From the NCBI RefSeq assembly GCF_006717095.1, contig NZ_VFQE01000001.1:3968001-4032000 (forward strand): a stretch of DNA of 64,000 nt, read 5' to 3'. The translations under genes and the position numbers were made by a program. Within the stretch, counting starts at the first letter, position 1; every line of letters starts with the position of its first letter. Source of the DNA: Blastococcus colisei (GTDB taxonomy: Bacteria > Actinomycetota > Actinomycetes > Mycobacteriales > Geodermatophilaceae). A model generated the notes under the pieces. It made no database searches. It was not told the DNA's origin and was given only the letters and a program-made list of their open reading frames with translations. Below are positions 39,542 to 48,361 of the stretch, piece by piece.

Positions 39542-40471
39542 ATGCGCCACAGCAGCGCGCCCGGCGCCACGCAGCCGGACACCACCGCAGTCCAGCCCAC
39601 CACCACATTCCGCGAGGCGACCATCGATGACCTGCCGGTCGTCGAACGCCGAGACGACCTGGCCGGGATCCCGACCGTCGTGCTGGAGGGCGGGGAGGGC
39701 CCGCCGGTCGTCCTGCTGCACGGCCCCGGGGAGTTCGCCGCGCTCTGGGGCCGCGTCGTCCCACAGCTCACCGAGACCCACCGCGTGGTGGTCCCCGACC
39801 TGCCCGGGCACGGCGCCACCGGCCGGCCCACCGACGGACCGCTCGACGCCGAGCGCTGGCTCGCCTGGCTGCGCGATCTCGTCGCGCGGACCTGCACCCG
39901 GCCCCCGGCGCTCGTCGGTCACCTGGCCGGCGGGGCACTCGCGCTGCGCCACGCCATCGAGGGGGGTCCGGTCGAGCGCATCGTGCTGGTGGACTCCGCC
40001 GGTCTGGCGTTCAGCCGGCCGGCGCCGTCCTTCGCGACCCCGCTCGCCGGATTCCTCGCCCACCCGACCGAGCGCAGCCGGGACCGCTTCCTCGGCCGCT
40101 GCATGTACGACTTCGACGGCATGCGCACCGAGATGGGCTCCCGCTGGGACCCGTTCGCGGGCTACGTGCTCGACGGCATGCGAGCGCCCGGCACCCGGTC
40201 GGCGGTGCTGTCGTTCGTGATGGCCCTCGGCATGCGCCCGATCCGCCGCCGCGACCTGGCCCGCATCCCGGTTCCGGTGTCGATGATCTGGGGGCGGCAC
40301 GATCTCCAGAACCGGCTGCGGATCGCCGAGTCCGCCGCCGCCCGGTTCGGCTGGCCGCTCGAGGTCATCGAGGACGTGCGGGACGACCCCTGCTGGGAGC
40401 GGCCGGAGGCAGCCGTCGCGGCGCTGCGCGGCGCACTGGCCCGCCCCCTGCGCCGTCACCTGCCTGCCTGA
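39542..40471 (+). CDS. Alpha/beta hydrolase-fold protein lacking catalytic Ser and His
   Basis: A 309-residue alpha/beta hydrolase-fold protein: VVLLHGPGEFAALWGRVVPQL (oxyanion region), VVVPDLPGHGATG, and the acid-bearing VSMIWGRHDLQNRL. The nucleophile elbow reads VGHLAGG where GHSxGG is expected (Ser to Leu), and the position of the catalytic His reads DVRDDPCWERPE instead of a GHxxxxERP-type segment. Two triad residues are therefore missing and normal hydrolysis is unlikely; a binding or regulatory role is inferred. GAGGAGG precedes ATG 39542. Confidence 0.87.
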   Translation: MRHSSAPGATQPDTTAVQPTTTFREATIDDLPVVERRDDLAGIPTVVLEGGEGPPVVLLHGPGEFAALWGRVVPQLTETHRVVVPDLPGHGATGRPTDGPLDAERWLAWLRDLVARTCTRPPALVGHLAGGALALRHAIEGGPVERIVLVDSAGLAFSRPAPSFATPLAGFLAHPTERSRDRFLGRCMYDFDGMRTEMGSRWDPFAGYVLDGMRAPGTRSAVLSFVMALGMRPIRRRDLARIPVPVSMIWGRHDLQNRLRIAESAAARFGWPLEVIEDVRDDPCWERPEAAVAALRGALARPLRRHLPA

Positions 40472-40495
40472 GGTGCTCGGCCTTTTTCGGGAGCC

Positions 40496-41404
40496 CTACG
40501 AGGAAGGCTGTCGCTCATTGGCGTAGGCCACGACGACGATCGAGGCGACGACGACGGCGAAGCCGAGGACGTGGATCCACCGGAACGGCTCGCCGAGCAG
40601 GACGTAGGAGAGCACGAGGGCGCTGACGGGCATGACGCCGGTGAAGGCCGAGGCGATGAGGCCGGAGGCCGTCTGCATCCCGGAGTACATGAACAGCGTG
40701 CCGAGCGCGAGGGTCCCCGCCCCCCACCACAGCAGTGCGACGAGCCCCGACGTCTCCACCTGGGAGGCGTCGAAGCCGCCGACCTGGAACAGCGCCAGGG
40801 GCACGAACAGGACGGCGGCGGCCGCGCTGGTCACGCCGGTGATCTGGACCGGGCTCAGCTGCTCACCGGCCGGCTTGCCCGCGAGCGTGTAGAGCGCCTG
40901 GCAGCAGACCGCGCCGAAGACCAGCAGCCCGCCGAACACGATCGACGTCCAGTTGCCGATACCGCCCTGGCCGTACTGACTGCCGTTGACCACCGCCACA
41001 CCGGCGAAGGCGAGCACGAGCGCGGCCACCTTCAGCTTGGTCAGCGCCTCGTGGAAGAACAGCCACGCCCCCACGGCCGTCATCGCCGGAGTCGTCGCCA
41101 TGATCACGCTGGCCGCAACCCCGGTCGTGAGGCTCAACCCGTACAGCAGGAACAGCGTGAAGCCAACCATCCCGAAGACGGTGATCAGGCCGAGCGAGGC
41201 GAGCTCCCGGCGGGAGAGACCACGGAAGGCCTGTCGTTGCCCGATCAGGAGCGGTGCGAGCAGCAGCGCGGCGATCAGCATCCGCCCCAGCGATCCGATG
41301 AACGTCGGGAAGCTGCGGCCGATGATCTGGCTGATCGGCGTGGCCGAGCCGAAGACAGCGAAGCCGAGCGCGAGCTGCGTGTGGGTGAGCGCCTCCCCCT
41401 TCAT
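40496..41404 (-). CDS. EamA-family (DMT superfamily) transporter
   Basis: A 302-residue permease with about ten membrane segments and two EamA repeats (ALGFAVFGSATPISQIIGRSFP... and VFGGLLVFGAVCCQALYTLAGKP..., both ending in short loops such as GEPFRWIHVLG). Such carriers export amino acids, nucleotides or other metabolites; the substrate cannot be assigned. ATG 41404 is the start. It is convergent with the hydrolase-like gene, 24 bp away. Confidence 0.9.
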   Translation of the reverse strand: MKGEALTHTQLALGFAVFGSATPISQIIGRSFPTFIGSLGRMLIAALLLAPLLIGQRQAFRGLSRRELASLGLITVFGMVGFTLFLLYGLSLTTGVAASVIMATTPAMTAVGAWLFFHEALTKLKVAALVLAFAGVAVVNGSQYGQGGIGNWTSIVFGGLLVFGAVCCQALYTLAGKPAGEQLSPVQITGVTSAAAAVLFVPLALFQVGGFDASQVETSGLVALLWWGAGTLALGTLFMYSGMQTASGLIASAFTGVMPVSALVLSYVLLGEPFRWIHVLGFAVVVASIVVVAYANERQPSS

Positions 41405-41486
41405 GGCGTCAGCCCATCACGGGCGTCGTCCAGCTGCGCGGGACAGTGGAGCCCTGGACGAGCGATCGACCGTCGGCTCGCACGCA

Positions 41487-41522
41487 CGAGAGCCCCGGTC
41501 GGTGACCCGACCGGGGCTCTCG
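41487..41522. terminator. Terminator of ssrA
   Basis: A perfect 16-bp stem CGAGAGCCCCGGTCGG with tetraloop TGAC (41503-41506) and its complement lies 9 bp beyond the 3' end of ssrA (minus strand). It is the strongest simple hairpin in the window and lacks a U-tract, as is common in actinobacteria. Confidence 0.85.
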
Positions 41523-41530
41523 CACAGGGG

Positions 41531-41906
41531 TGGAGGTGGCGGGAATCGAACCCGCGTCCTTCGACGCATCACCAGGGCTTCTCCGAGCGCAGTCTGCGTT
41601 GTCTCTGCTCGACCCCGTCGATCATGCAGACAAGTCGACGTGACGGGCCCAGTCGCTGTTGGGTGTCCCGCACGCGCCCGCGGCCGGCACGTGCGGTGAG
41701 TCATCTAGCTGATGCCAGGATCCGGGCCGATGACGAACCCGGGCTGACAGAGCCTACGTCCCGCTGTCAGGCAGCGAGGGCGTAGGACTCAGCGCGATCA
41801 GAGTCGGCGCTTGTGTTTTTTGCAACGCATGGTTAACGAGCTCATCGTTGCCTTCCTCGGCTCGCTTCCCCTGGTCACCCGACCGAAGTCGAGACCATTC
41901 ACCCCC
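41531..41906 (-). ncRNA. ssrA: Transfer-messenger RNA (tmRNA)
   Basis: The 5' end GGGGGTG.. (41906) and the 3' tRNA-like end with the T arm GGTTCGATTCC and acceptor strand CACCTCC-A pair to form the tRNA-like domain. The reading frame starting GCA AAA AAC (from about 41825) encodes the tag (A)KNTSADSDRAESYALAA followed by TGA, with the conserved YALAA end. The genome has ACCC where a CCA tail would be, so CCA is probably added enzymatically. It rescues stalled ribosomes with SmpB, whose gene is at 49331. Confidence 0.95.
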
Positions 41907-42043
41907 TGTGTAGTTGTACGGAGAGCGTAACGGCTGCGAGCGACATCGTGTTCCCACCGCACCCGGACGGGTCGGTGTGCGCGAAAGCACAGCTGGAGGC
42001 GCCAGACCTGCGCACCGGCGCACACCGTTCGCCGCTGGCGCCG

Positions 42044-43174
42044 TCAGATCCAGTCGCGGCGCTTGAAGACGGCGTAGAGCGTGAGGCTCACACCGACCAT
42101 CAGCAGGAGCGCGAACGGGTAGCCGAGGTGCCAGTCCAGCTCCGGCATCTCGTCGAAGTTCATCCCGTAGACGGTGCCGACCAGGGTGGGGGCGAACAGG
42201 ATGGCCGCCCACGCCGAGATCTTCTTGACCTCCTCGCCCTGGGCGATCGAGGCCTCGGTCAGCTCGCGGATCTCCTCGTTCTGCCGCTGGGCGACCAGGG
42301 TCGCGTTGACGGTGAGGATGTCGCGCAGCTGCAGCCGGAACGCGTCGGCCCGCTCGTTGACCTGGGTGACGTGGTCGGCGACGTCGCGCAGGTAGCTGCG
42401 CAGTTCCTCGTCGACGCCGTACTTGTCGAATCCCGCGGTGATCGCGGCGAGGATGCCGGTCAGTGGCACGGCCGCCCGCTGGAACTCGAGCACCTCCTGC
42501 GAGAGCTCGTAGATGCGCCGGGACACCCCGGGGTCGCCGCGGAAGACCTCGGTCTCGATCTCGTCGATGTCGGTCGCCAGCCCGTCGACGACCGGGCGGT
42601 ACCCGTCGACGACGGCGTCCAGCGTCGCGTACAGCACCGCCTCGCTGCCCTTGGCCAGCAGCGCGGGCTCGCTCTCCAGCCGGCGGCGGACCCGCGAGAG
42701 GTCCGGCGACTCGCTGTGCCGCACCGTGATCGCGAAGTCGGCTCCCAGGAACAGGTGCAGCTCGCCGAACTCGACCTCCTCGCTCGCGTCCAGGTACCGG
42801 GCGGCCTTGAGGACGACGAACAGCGTGCTCCCGTAGCGCTCGAACTTCGGCCGCTGGTGGGCCTTGATCGCGTCCTCGACCGCCAGCTCCGGGAGGTCGT
42901 AGAGCTCGGCCAGCTCACCGAGCTCCCCCGGTTCCGGCCGGTAGAGCCCCAGCCACGCGAGGCGGTCCTCGCCCGCGGCCAGCTCCTCGCGGCTCTCCTC
43001 GGCGGTCGCGGGCGTCGCCACCCGCCGTCCCTCCGAGTAGACGGCGTTGTCCACGATCCTGGAGCGCGGCTCCGGCGCGGACGTCTGGGGTGCCGGAACC
43101 CGCGACTCCACCCGCGGCGGACGGCGGGTCAGCGTGGTGAGGGCGCTCAGCGGCGCGAGACGGCGCTCGGTCAT
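42044..43174 (-). CDS. corA: CorA-type magnesium/cobalt transporter
   Basis: A 376-residue CorA family channel. The large cytoplasmic N-terminal domain includes FVVLKAARYLDASEEVEFGELHLFLGADFAITVRH. The two C-terminal membrane segments follow, with the signature YGMNF at the end of the first (LFAPTLVGTVYGMNFDEMPEL) and the basic tail KRRDWI. It forms a pentamer for Mg2+ uptake. ATG 43174 starts a ~50-residue divergent N-terminus. I see no M-box-like structure in the 265-bp upstream gap. Confidence 0.93.
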   Translation of the reverse strand: MTERRLAPLSALTTLTRRPPRVESRVPAPQTSAPEPRSRIVDNAVYSEGRRVATPATAEESREELAAGEDRLAWLGLYRPEPGELGELAELYDLPELAVEDAIKAHQRPKFERYGSTLFVVLKAARYLDASEEVEFGELHLFLGADFAITVRHSESPDLSRVRRRLESEPALLAKGSEAVLYATLDAVVDGYRPVVDGLATDIDEIETEVFRGDPGVSRRIYELSQEVLEFQRAAVPLTGILAAITAGFDKYGVDEELRSYLRDVADHVTQVNERADAFRLQLRDILTVNATLVAQRQNEEIRELTEASIAQGEEVKKISAWAAILFAPTLVGTVYGMNFDEMPELDWHLGYPFALLLMVGVSLTLYAVFKRRDWI

Positions 43175-43439
43175 GACGGGGCTCCCGGAAGGCGGGGACG
43201 ACGAGGGACACCGGGAGGTCCTCGCGCAGCGCCGTCCGACCGCGGAGCGGGCTTCAGGCGGGGAGGGCCTCGGGACCGGTACTGGGAGGTTCGCTGCACA
43301 TGCGCGTCTCCTCCCTGTCGAGGCCGTCGTCGGTCAGAAGGCCGTCGTCCATGATCCCACGGGTGAGCGCGGACCGGTCACCGGCCGGGCCCGAAGGGGT
43401 GATCCCGCCACGATGGCCACGTCGGCGGGAAGGAAACTG

Positions 43440-45062
43440 TCAGCCGACGGATCCCAGCACCAGGTCGACCAGCACGGGCAGCAGCACCACGATGAGCAGG
43501 GCGCCGAGCACGTCGAAGGAGATCCCGGACCGGATCATCTTCGTGATCGGCACGACACCGGAGCCGTACACGATCGCGTTCTGCGGCGTCGACACCGGCA
43601 GCATGAAGCCGAACGAGGCCGCGAAGGTCGCCGCCAGTGCCGGGACGAACGGGTTGACCCCCGCGGCCACGGCCACCGGGATGATGATCGGCACGACGAC
43701 CGCGGCCGACGCGGTGTTCGACGTCGTCTCGCTGATGATGATGGCCAGGATCACCGCGAAGATCGTGATCGCGAACGTGCTGGTCAGACCGAGCGAGTCC
43801 GCCGATGCCTGACCGATGGTCTCGGCCAGACCGGTGCTCGCCAGGAGCGAGCCGAAGATGATCCCGGTCCCGAACAGCAGGATCGTGCCCCAGTCGATCG
43901 TCGCCGCGTCGCTCCAGCGCAGGGTGAACTCCCGCGACTTCCAGTCCGTCGGCAGCAAGAACAGCAGGGAGGCGCCGAGGACGGCGACGATGCCCTCGTC
44001 GAGCCGGTCGCTGATCGTCGCGTAGAGCTCGGACTCGGTGCCGGCGGTCAGCGCGATGACACCCGGGAAGATCCACAGTGCGACGGTGATGCCGAACGCG
44101 ATGAGGGTGTTGCGTTCGGCGCCGGAGAAGGGACCGATCTCGGCCCGCTCCTTCTGGACGTACTCGTGCACGCCCTCGATCCGCTTGATCTCCGGCTTGT
44201 TGATCAGCAGCAGGACGATGGTCAGCGCCACGAACATCAGGGCGCAGATCGGCAGCGCCATCAGCATCCAGTCGAGGAAGCCGATCCGTTCGCCGGTGGC
44301 CTCCTCGATCAGCCCGCGGCCGATCAGGTTGGGCGGGCTGCCGACCGGGGTGAGCAGGCCACCGACGCCGGCGCCGTAGGCCAGCATCAGCATCAGCGCG
44401 ACGCCGACCCGCAGGCGAAGCGGGTCGAAGTCCGACGTCACCAGCTCCTTGTCCTGGAGCAGCTTGGCGATGACCGACAGGATGCCGATCGCCGTCGGCA
44501 GCAGCATGGCCACGGTCGCCGTGTTGGACACGAACGCCGACAGCACCGCGGTGATGAAGCCGAAGGCGATGATCACCCGCGCGGTCGAGGCACCCACCCA
44601 CTTCAGCGACAGGATGAACATCGCGAAGCGCCGGGCCACCCCGTGCTTGAGCATGGCCGCGGCGAGGATGAACGCGCCGATGAAGGTGAAGACGGTCGTC
44701 GAGCCGAACGGCGTCAGCGCGTCGTCGGCGGGCACCACCCCGAGCACGACGATCGCCCCGACGCCGATGAGACCGCCGATCGGGATCGGCACGGGCTCGG
44801 TGATCCACAGGACGATGACGCCGAGCAGCACCGCGGCGAGCAGGTGCTGGTCGCGCGGCAGGTCGAGCGGCAGCAGCGCGAAGACGATCGTCACCACCGG
44901 CGCGAGGAACAACCCGACGGTGCGGCGGCCCTTCTCGAACTTCTCCTCGGCCGGGCTGAGCTGCTGCTCCCCCAGGCTGCGGTAGGTGGCGCTGCCCCGG
45001 AAGGCGGCGTCCACGTCGGTCCGAGCCTGAACCTTGCCCTGCTCCCGCTCGGTCGCGGTCAT
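43440..45062 (-). CDS. SLC13/DASS-family anion transporter
   Basis: A 540-residue divalent-anion:sodium symporter with about 12 membrane segments. The two SNT-type substrate motifs are visible: SAFVSNTATVAMLLPTA in the first half and ETTSNTASAAVVVPI in the second. These bind Na+ and dicarboxylate or sulfate. The C-terminal signature SFGFMLPVSTPQNAIVYGSG is typical. A charged N-terminal tail of about 45 residues precedes TM1. The exact anion is unknown. Confidence 0.92.
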   Translation of the reverse strand: MTATEREQGKVQARTDVDAAFRGSATYRSLGEQQLSPAEEKFEKGRRTVGLFLAPVVTIVFALLPLDLPRDQHLLAAVLLGVIVLWITEPVPIPIGGLIGVGAIVVLGVVPADDALTPFGSTTVFTFIGAFILAAAMLKHGVARRFAMFILSLKWVGASTARVIIAFGFITAVLSAFVSNTATVAMLLPTAIGILSVIAKLLQDKELVTSDFDPLRLRVGVALMLMLAYGAGVGGLLTPVGSPPNLIGRGLIEEATGERIGFLDWMLMALPICALMFVALTIVLLLINKPEIKRIEGVHEYVQKERAEIGPFSGAERNTLIAFGITVALWIFPGVIALTAGTESELYATISDRLDEGIVAVLGASLLFLLPTDWKSREFTLRWSDAATIDWGTILLFGTGIIFGSLLASTGLAETIGQASADSLGLTSTFAITIFAVILAIIISETTSNTASAAVVVPIIIPVAVAAGVNPFVPALAATFAASFGFMLPVSTPQNAIVYGSGVVPITKMIRSGISFDVLGALLIVVLLPVLVDLVLGSVG

Positions 45063-45150
45063 GGCGCCTCCCCCGTGCCCGGTGTGGTGCCGACGATAGG
45101 CAGGCAGCCCCCGGGCAGCGACCCGGGACGACGCGGGTGCGCGACGACCG

Positions 45151-46014
45151 TCAGCGGCCGAAGATGCCCTGCCCGAAGGCGCCGGCCTCGGCCACCGTGC
45201 GGGAGAGCCCCTTGCCCAGCTCGACGACCCGTGCCGTCTTCTCGGCGCCCAGGGAGAGCCAGGGGTCGGCGGCGAGCGCGTCGGTCTGCACCTCGATGCG
45301 CGCGCGCAGCTCCTGCCCGTCCGCGGTGAGACCGGTGTCGTCGAGGAGTCCGCGCTCGGCGAGTGCGGCGCAGGCGGCGGCCCACTCCTCGTCGCGCCAG
45401 CCGCGGGTGGCCTGGGCGGCGGCCTGGGTGAATCCCCGCCCGGTGGCGCAGTGGGTGACCAGCGCCTCCAGGCCGGTGAGCCCGGCGTGCAGCAGGACGG
45501 CGACGTGCCCGTCGCCGCGGTGCTCGCGCAGCAGGGTGGCGCCGTGCCACAACGCCGGCAGCGGCTCCTCGGGCCAGGGCAGGTCCGCGTGTCCGGCGTA
45601 GAGCGGGCGCCCCTCGGCGGTCAGGCCGTCGCAGGCCTCGCGCATCAGCCCGGCCAGCTCGGCGACCTCGCCGGATCCGGCCGCCTCCCCCAGCAGCCGG
45701 GTGAGCGACGCGCGCGCGGCCTCCAGCCGGGCGGCCAGCACCTGCTCCGGCGAGGCGAGCGTCCAGGCGCGCGGGATCATGTGCGCGACCAGCGACGGCG
45801 AGAAGTTGTAGAAGGTCGCCGTCACGACCCCCGCCCCGACGGCACCCATGGGCGCCGCGCGACCGGCGAAGTACGACATGCGCCCCGGCCGCAGCCCGGT
45901 CGCGCCGAGGTACTCGTCCTGCTCCGGGGCGAAGTACAGCTGCGAGTGCAGCGGATCGATCGCGCGGTGGGCGCGACCGACGAGGGCGGGGTCGAAGTGA
46001 TCGGCGCTGACCAT
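45151..46014 (-). CDS. SCO6745-like actinobacterial protein
   Basis: A 287-residue soluble protein resembling the SCO6745 family of actinobacteria. Segments include FAPEQDEYLGATGLRPGRMSYFAGRAAPMGAVGAGVVTATFYNFSPSLVAHMIPRAW, and a C-terminal region with MarR/winged-helix-like character (WAAACAALAERGLLDDTGLTADGQELRARIE). The function of the family is not established; a DNA-binding or ligand-binding role is possible. ATG 46014 is chosen; an in-frame start at 46023 adds three residues. Confidence 0.8.
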   Translation of the reverse strand: MVSADHFDPALVGRAHRAIDPLHSQLYFAPEQDEYLGATGLRPGRMSYFAGRAAPMGAVGAGVVTATFYNFSPSLVAHMIPRAWTLASPEQVLAARLEAARASLTRLLGEAAGSGEVAELAGLMREACDGLTAEGRPLYAGHADLPWPEEPLPALWHGATLLREHRGDGHVAVLLHAGLTGLEALVTHCATGRGFTQAAAQATRGWRDEEWAAACAALAERGLLDDTGLTADGQELRARIEVQTDALAADPWLSLGAEKTARVVELGKGLSRTVAEAGAFGQGIFGR

Positions 46015-46024
46015 GCGCCGCACC

Positions 46025-47032
46025 CTACTGAGGGCGGTCGGCCCCGGCCGGAGGCACTGGCTGCTCCCATGCGGTCGACGTCCGCCGGCGGGTGAATCCG
46101 AGCCCCTCGTACAGCGCGAGCGCGCCGGAGACGTTCTCGCTGTCCACCTGGAGGGTCGCGTCGCGGACGCCCCGCTCCGCGGCCGCCCGCAGCACCGCGG
46201 CGATGGTGGCCTTGGCGAGGCCGCGTCCCCGCGCCGACGGCAGGACGCCGATCTGGCCGAGGTCGACCGCCTCGTAGCCGTTGGCCGCGGTGTCGGCCTC
46301 GAAGACGTAGGCCAGGCAGTAGGCGACGACGGCGCCGTCGGCCACCGCGAGTGCCGACAGCTCGGGGCGGAAGGCGCGCTGGCCGGTGAAGAGCGTCCGC
46401 CAGGTGGTCTCGTCGCGCTCGGCGGACCCGTGGTGCTCGGTGAAGGCCGCGTTGTGCGCGCGCCGGACCTCGTCGTTCCGGTCCCAGCTGAAGGGCCCCA
46501 GTTCCGCGCCCTCGACCGCCGGGACGGCCGGCAGGTCGGTGAGCGGGCGCTCCATCATGAAGTACCAGCGCGCCTGCACCAGTCCGGCCCGGCGCAGGAG
46601 TCCCTCGAGTGACGTCATCGACGTGAATGCCGCCACCGACAGGACCGCCGGCGAGCCCGGGTGACGGTCGGCGTGGATCTCCCGGCCACGCTCCAGCTGC
46701 CAGCCCAGCAAGGCACGGCCTATGCCGCGCCCGCGCCAGGCGGGGTGGACCCGCGCCTCCAGGTTGATCCGGAAGGCCTCCCGGAACGTGGGTAGGGCGA
46801 GCACGGTGGCCCAGGCGACGAGCTCGTTGCCCGGCGTCCGGACGGCGAGGGTGTCGCGAGCCAGGTCGATGAGGTCGTTGACCCAGTACTCCGTCAGGTC
46901 GTCGGGGCTCCAGTGCTCGCCGGTGTCGTCGATGGTCTCCGCGGCGGCCATCAGTGCGGCGGCGTCGGTCACGTCGTCGGCGGTCAACGGGCGGACGGTC
47001 AGGCCGTCGGGCAGAGCGGGAAGGTCGGTCAC
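46025..47032 (-). CDS. Tandem GNAT-domain N-acetyltransferase
   Basis: A 335-residue protein with two GNAT domains. The first (about 15-150) contains ARVHPAWRGRGIGRALLGWQL; the second (about 185-320) contains IGVLPSARGRGLAKATIAAVLRAAAERGVRDATLQVDSENVSGALALYEGLGF. Both acetyl-CoA binding loops (RGRGIG / RGRGLA) are intact. The architecture resembles mycothiol synthase MshD-like proteins, but the acceptor cannot be assigned. GTG 47032 begins VTDLPALPDG. It ends 10 bp from the SCO6745-like gene on the same strand. Confidence 0.9.
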   Translation of the reverse strand: MTDLPALPDGLTVRPLTADDVTDAAALMAAAETIDDTGEHWSPDDLTEYWVNDLIDLARDTLAVRTPGNELVAWATVLALPTFREAFRINLEARVHPAWRGRGIGRALLGWQLERGREIHADRHPGSPAVLSVAAFTSMTSLEGLLRRAGLVQARWYFMMERPLTDLPAVPAVEGAELGPFSWDRNDEVRRAHNAAFTEHHGSAERDETTWRTLFTGQRAFRPELSALAVADGAVVAYCLAYVFEADTAANGYEAVDLGQIGVLPSARGRGLAKATIAAVLRAAAERGVRDATLQVDSENVSGALALYEGLGFTRRRTSTAWEQPVPPAGADRPQ

Positions 47033-47090
47033 GACGCCGGAGACTAGGCAGCCGCCCGCGCCCGGGCCACTGGTTTCACAGCCACCGACG

Positions 47091-47468
47091 TCAGCGGCGC
47101 ACGAACAGGCAGAAGGGGTGCCCGGCAGGGTCGCGGTAGACCCGCACGATCTCCGCGTCGTCCTCGTGCCCGCCCAGGTGCTCCGCCCCGGCGTCCTCCG
47201 CGACCGCGCAGGCTGCCGCCAGGTCGTCGACCAGGATGTCGAGGTGCTGCTGCATCTGCTGCGTCCCGGGCTCCGGCGGCCACACCGGCGGCACGTGACC
47301 GGGCTCCCGCTGGAACGACAATCCCGTGCTGCCGTCGGCCGGTCGCAGGGTCGCCCACTCGTCGGTGTCGTCCCGCAACGGCCAGTCGAGCAGCCGCTGG
47401 TAGAAGCGGGCCAGCCCACGCGGGTCGGGGGTGCCGAGGACGGCGGCGGTGAGGGTGAAGCTCGGCAT
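47091..47468 (-). CDS. VOC (glyoxalase/bleomycin-resistance fold) family protein
   Basis: A 125-residue VOC protein: LTAAVLGTPDPRGLARFYQRLLDWPL at the N-terminus, then LSFQREPGHVPPVWPP and HLDILVDDLAAACAVAEDAGAEHLG, ending with VYRDPAGHPFCLFVRR. It has the duplicated beta-alpha-beta-beta-beta arrangement that binds a metal or small molecule. Its ATG overlaps the stop of the upstream amidohydrolase by one base, so the two are coupled. Confidence 0.9.
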   Translation of the reverse strand: MPSFTLTAAVLGTPDPRGLARFYQRLLDWPLRDDTDEWATLRPADGSTGLSFQREPGHVPPVWPPEPGTQQMQQHLDILVDDLAAACAVAEDAGAEHLGGHEDDAEIVRVYRDPAGHPFCLFVRR

Positions 47469-48361
47469 CAGGCCTCCAGCGCGAACAGGCGGGCGCCGTT
47501 CTCCCAGAGCACGGCGCGCAGCCACTCCTCCCCCAGCTCCAGCCGGTGCAGGGCCTGGAGCTGGTGCGCGTAGGCGTACGGGATCGAGGGGAAGTCGCTG
47601 CCGAGGAGCACCTTGGCACGCAGCGCCGACAGTCTCGGGCGGTCGGCCGGGTCGAAGGGCATCAGCCGCTCGGTGAAGTCGGTGGCGAACATCGTGGTGT
47701 CCAGGTGCACCCGCTCGTACCGCTCGGCCAGGTCGAGGAACTCCCGGTACTCCGGCATGCCCAGGTGGGCGATCACCAGCTGGAGCCGCGGATACCGCTC
47801 GAGGAGGCCGGTGACCGGCTCCGGCCCGGTGTGCTCGCCCGCGAGCGGTCCGGAGCCACAGTGGATGACGATCGGTGTTCCGGTCTGCTCCAGTCGCGCC
47901 CAGACGTCGTCGAGCAGCGGGTCGCGCGGATCGAAGGAGCCGACCTGCACGTGCACCTTGAACACCCGGGCACCGGCATCGAGTGCCGCGGCCACATAGG
48001 CAGGCGCCTCCGGCTCGGGATAGAAGGTCGCCGACCGCAGCACCTGCGGGCGGGCCGCCGCGAACCCGGCCGACCACTCGTTCAGCCAGGCCGCCATCCC
48101 CGGCTTGTGCGGGTACGGCAACGTCGGGAAGGCGCGCACCCCGAGCCGGTCCAGGACGGCGAGCCGGTCCTCCTCCGGCAGGACGTAGGCCACCGGCCAG
48201 TCGGCGCCGTAGTGGGTCCCGGCGGCCTCGAAGTACTCCCAGACCTTCGCCTGCACGCGCTCGGGCAGGAAGTGCACGTGCACGTCGACCAGTCCCGGGA
48301 GCCCCAGCTCCTGCCAGTACCGCGGAACGTCGCCGTCGTCGGCGGGCTCGGCGATGCTCAT
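47468..48361 (-). CDS. Amidohydrolase-2 family metal-dependent hydrolase
   Basis: A 297-residue TIM-barrel amidohydrolase. Metal-binding residues are in GLVDVHVHFLPE (HxH on strand 1), PIVIHCGSGP, QLVIAHLGMPEYREF and LGSDFPSIPYA (catalytic Asp). Related enzymes are ACMSD-like decarboxylases or lactonases. It overlaps the upstream quinone oxidoreductase gene by 4 bp and the downstream VOC gene by 1 base, forming a three-gene operon. The substrate is unknown. Confidence 0.9.
   Translation of the reverse strand: MSIAEPADDGDVPRYWQELGLPGLVDVHVHFLPERVQAKVWEYFEAAGTHYGADWPVAYVLPEEDRLAVLDRLGVRAFPTLPYPHKPGMAAWLNEWSAGFAAARPQVLRSATFYPEPEAPAYVAAALDAGARVFKVHVQVGSFDPRDPLLDDVWARLEQTGTPIVIHCGSGPLAGEHTGPEPVTGLLERYPRLQLVIAHLGMPEYREFLDLAERYERVHLDTTMFATDFTERLMPFDPADRPRLSALRAKVLLGSDFPSIPYAYAHQLQALHRLELGEEWLRAVLWENGARLFALEA

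Noticed and set aside
43175-43439. Magnesium (M-box) riboswitch upstream of corA
   Set aside because: The 265-bp gap between corA and the transporter is downstream of neither start in a way that fits; no conserved M-box pairing could be made out by eye.
43047-45329. 760-residue plus-strand open frame
   Set aside because: Antisense to corA and the SLC13 transporter and made of HDRDGE-type low-complexity residues.
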